Below are positions 5,592 through 6,011 of a stretch of 6,011 bases of DNA, in pieces. Within the stretch, counting starts at the first letter, position 1; each line of letters begins with the position of its first letter. Below the pieces are notes generated by a model, which saw only the letters and a list, made by a program, of their open reading frames with translations, was not told where the DNA came from and made no database searches. Source of the stretch: Simkania sp. GTDB lineage: Bacteria > Chlamydiota > Chlamydiia > Chlamydiales > Simkaniaceae. The stretch is from contig JANQJX010000053.1 of the NCBI GenBank assembly GCA_028281425.1, positions 1 through 6,011 on the forward strand, written 5' to 3'. Position numbers and translations under genes: made by a program.

Positions 5592-6011
5592 CTAAAAAAA
5601 GTCTCTATGACACGAAATAGAATGTACTCCTAGGCCGAGTTTATCAAAAACGGGTCGAAAAGATCCTCTTAATAGTCTATATGAATGAAGTTGATGAATC
5701 CACTGACAATCTTGTACGTCTGTTTTTCTCCCAGGAGCATTTTTAAAAAAACGTGCGTTAACGAACAAAACTTCAAGCCCAGCTTCATCCAACATCTCAT
5801 AAGAAGCGATCCAATAGACCCCGGTGGACTCCATGGCTACGCTTTCTATTCCGTTTTCTTGCAACCATTTCAACATGCGTTTTCAACCTGCTGTAAATGT
5901 CGAAAAAGATCGAACCTCTTGCTTTGAAGAATTTTTAGATATAGAAACAAAAATTTCACTAGCACCAATATCCATTCCAGCGCATTTCGGATTTAGTGAA
6001 TTTAGTTGAGG
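5592..6011 (-). pseudogene. IS110-family (DEDD) transposase, 5' part, broken
   Basis: The frame enters from the right edge and reads N-P-K-C-A-G-M-D-I-G, then a nonsense TGA at 5883-5885, then W-L-Q-E-N-G-I-E-S-V-A-M-E-S-T-G-V-Y-W and P-G-R-K-T-D-V-Q-D-C-Q-W-I-H-Q-L-H-S-Y. These are hallmarks of the N-terminal RuvC-like domain of IS110 transposases. All four acidic catalytic residues are present: Asp at 5970-5972, Glu at 5829-5831, Asp at 5718-5720 and Asp at 5709-5711. After L-L-R-G-S-F-R-P (near 5652) the match decays, apart from an H-R-D that may be family sequence. The frame stops at 5592-5594, so the C-terminal half with the nucleophilic serine is missing. A start at the ATG at 5876 would be an artefact of the nonsense codon. 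The start codon of the original gene lies outside the window. The family call is secure; the inactive state is a strong inference. Confidence 0.9.

Noticed and set aside
5477..5629. A 50-codon - strand frame with a Lys/Ala/Arg-rich middle
   Set aside because: It has no start codon, begins after a TAG, and does not continue the IS110 protein; the length is compatible with chance.

Overview
This is an AT-rich bacterial window with two well-conserved housekeeping genes in convergent orientation. cyoE (heme O synthase, + strand, 1176-2060) meets mfd (transcription-repair coupling factor, - strand, 2100-5369) across a gap of only 39 bases. Decayed mobile DNA lies on both sides. The AT bias, the insertion-sequence debris, a compact Mfd of about 1,090 residues and a separately placed cyoE would suit a host-associated or intracellular bacterium. 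A chlamydia-related lineage is my best guess, but it rests on impression rather than a marker gene and should be held loosely.

Left part (1-1175). The first 137 bases may hold the tail of a Lys/Arg-rich gene entering from outside. Bases 189-624 are a short insertion-sequence derivative. It has perfect 16-bp terminal inverted repeats, a 4-bp flanking duplication (ATAG), a second pair of inverted repeats just inside the ends, and a broken fragment of an IS1182/DUF772-type transposase. Next, on the - strand, is a 51-codon gene (721-876) that is easily missed. It encodes a predicted lipoprotein whose mature part is packed with Cys-x-Cys motifs, like a metallothionein or a small cysteine-rich envelope lipoprotein. 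About 300 bases of non-coding DNA then lead to cyoE.

Centre (1176-5369). CyoE is an integral-membrane prenyltransferase that converts heme B to heme O for a heme-copper terminal oxidase. Its Asp-rich motif is of the E. coli CyoE type, so a cytochrome bo-like quinol oxidase elsewhere in the genome is the likely client. Mfd appears complete, with UvrB-like, RNA-polymerase-interacting, RecG-like translocase and C-terminal domains. The two genes have no evident functional link. The junction between them holds a possible two-way terminator and a lone sequence closely resembling the ends of the 189-624 element, and this sequence overlaps the mfd stop codon.

Right part (5370-6011). A 222-base spacer with AT-rich hairpins and short repeats lies upstream of mfd. 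Beyond it is the 5' half of an IS110-family (DEDD) transposase, broken by a nonsense codon and truncated, which continues past the window edge.

I see no CRISPR array, tRNA, rRNA or defence system. The observations most worth following are the tiny Cys-rich lipoprotein and the shared end sequence that appears both on the miniature element and alone at the mfd/cyoE junction.
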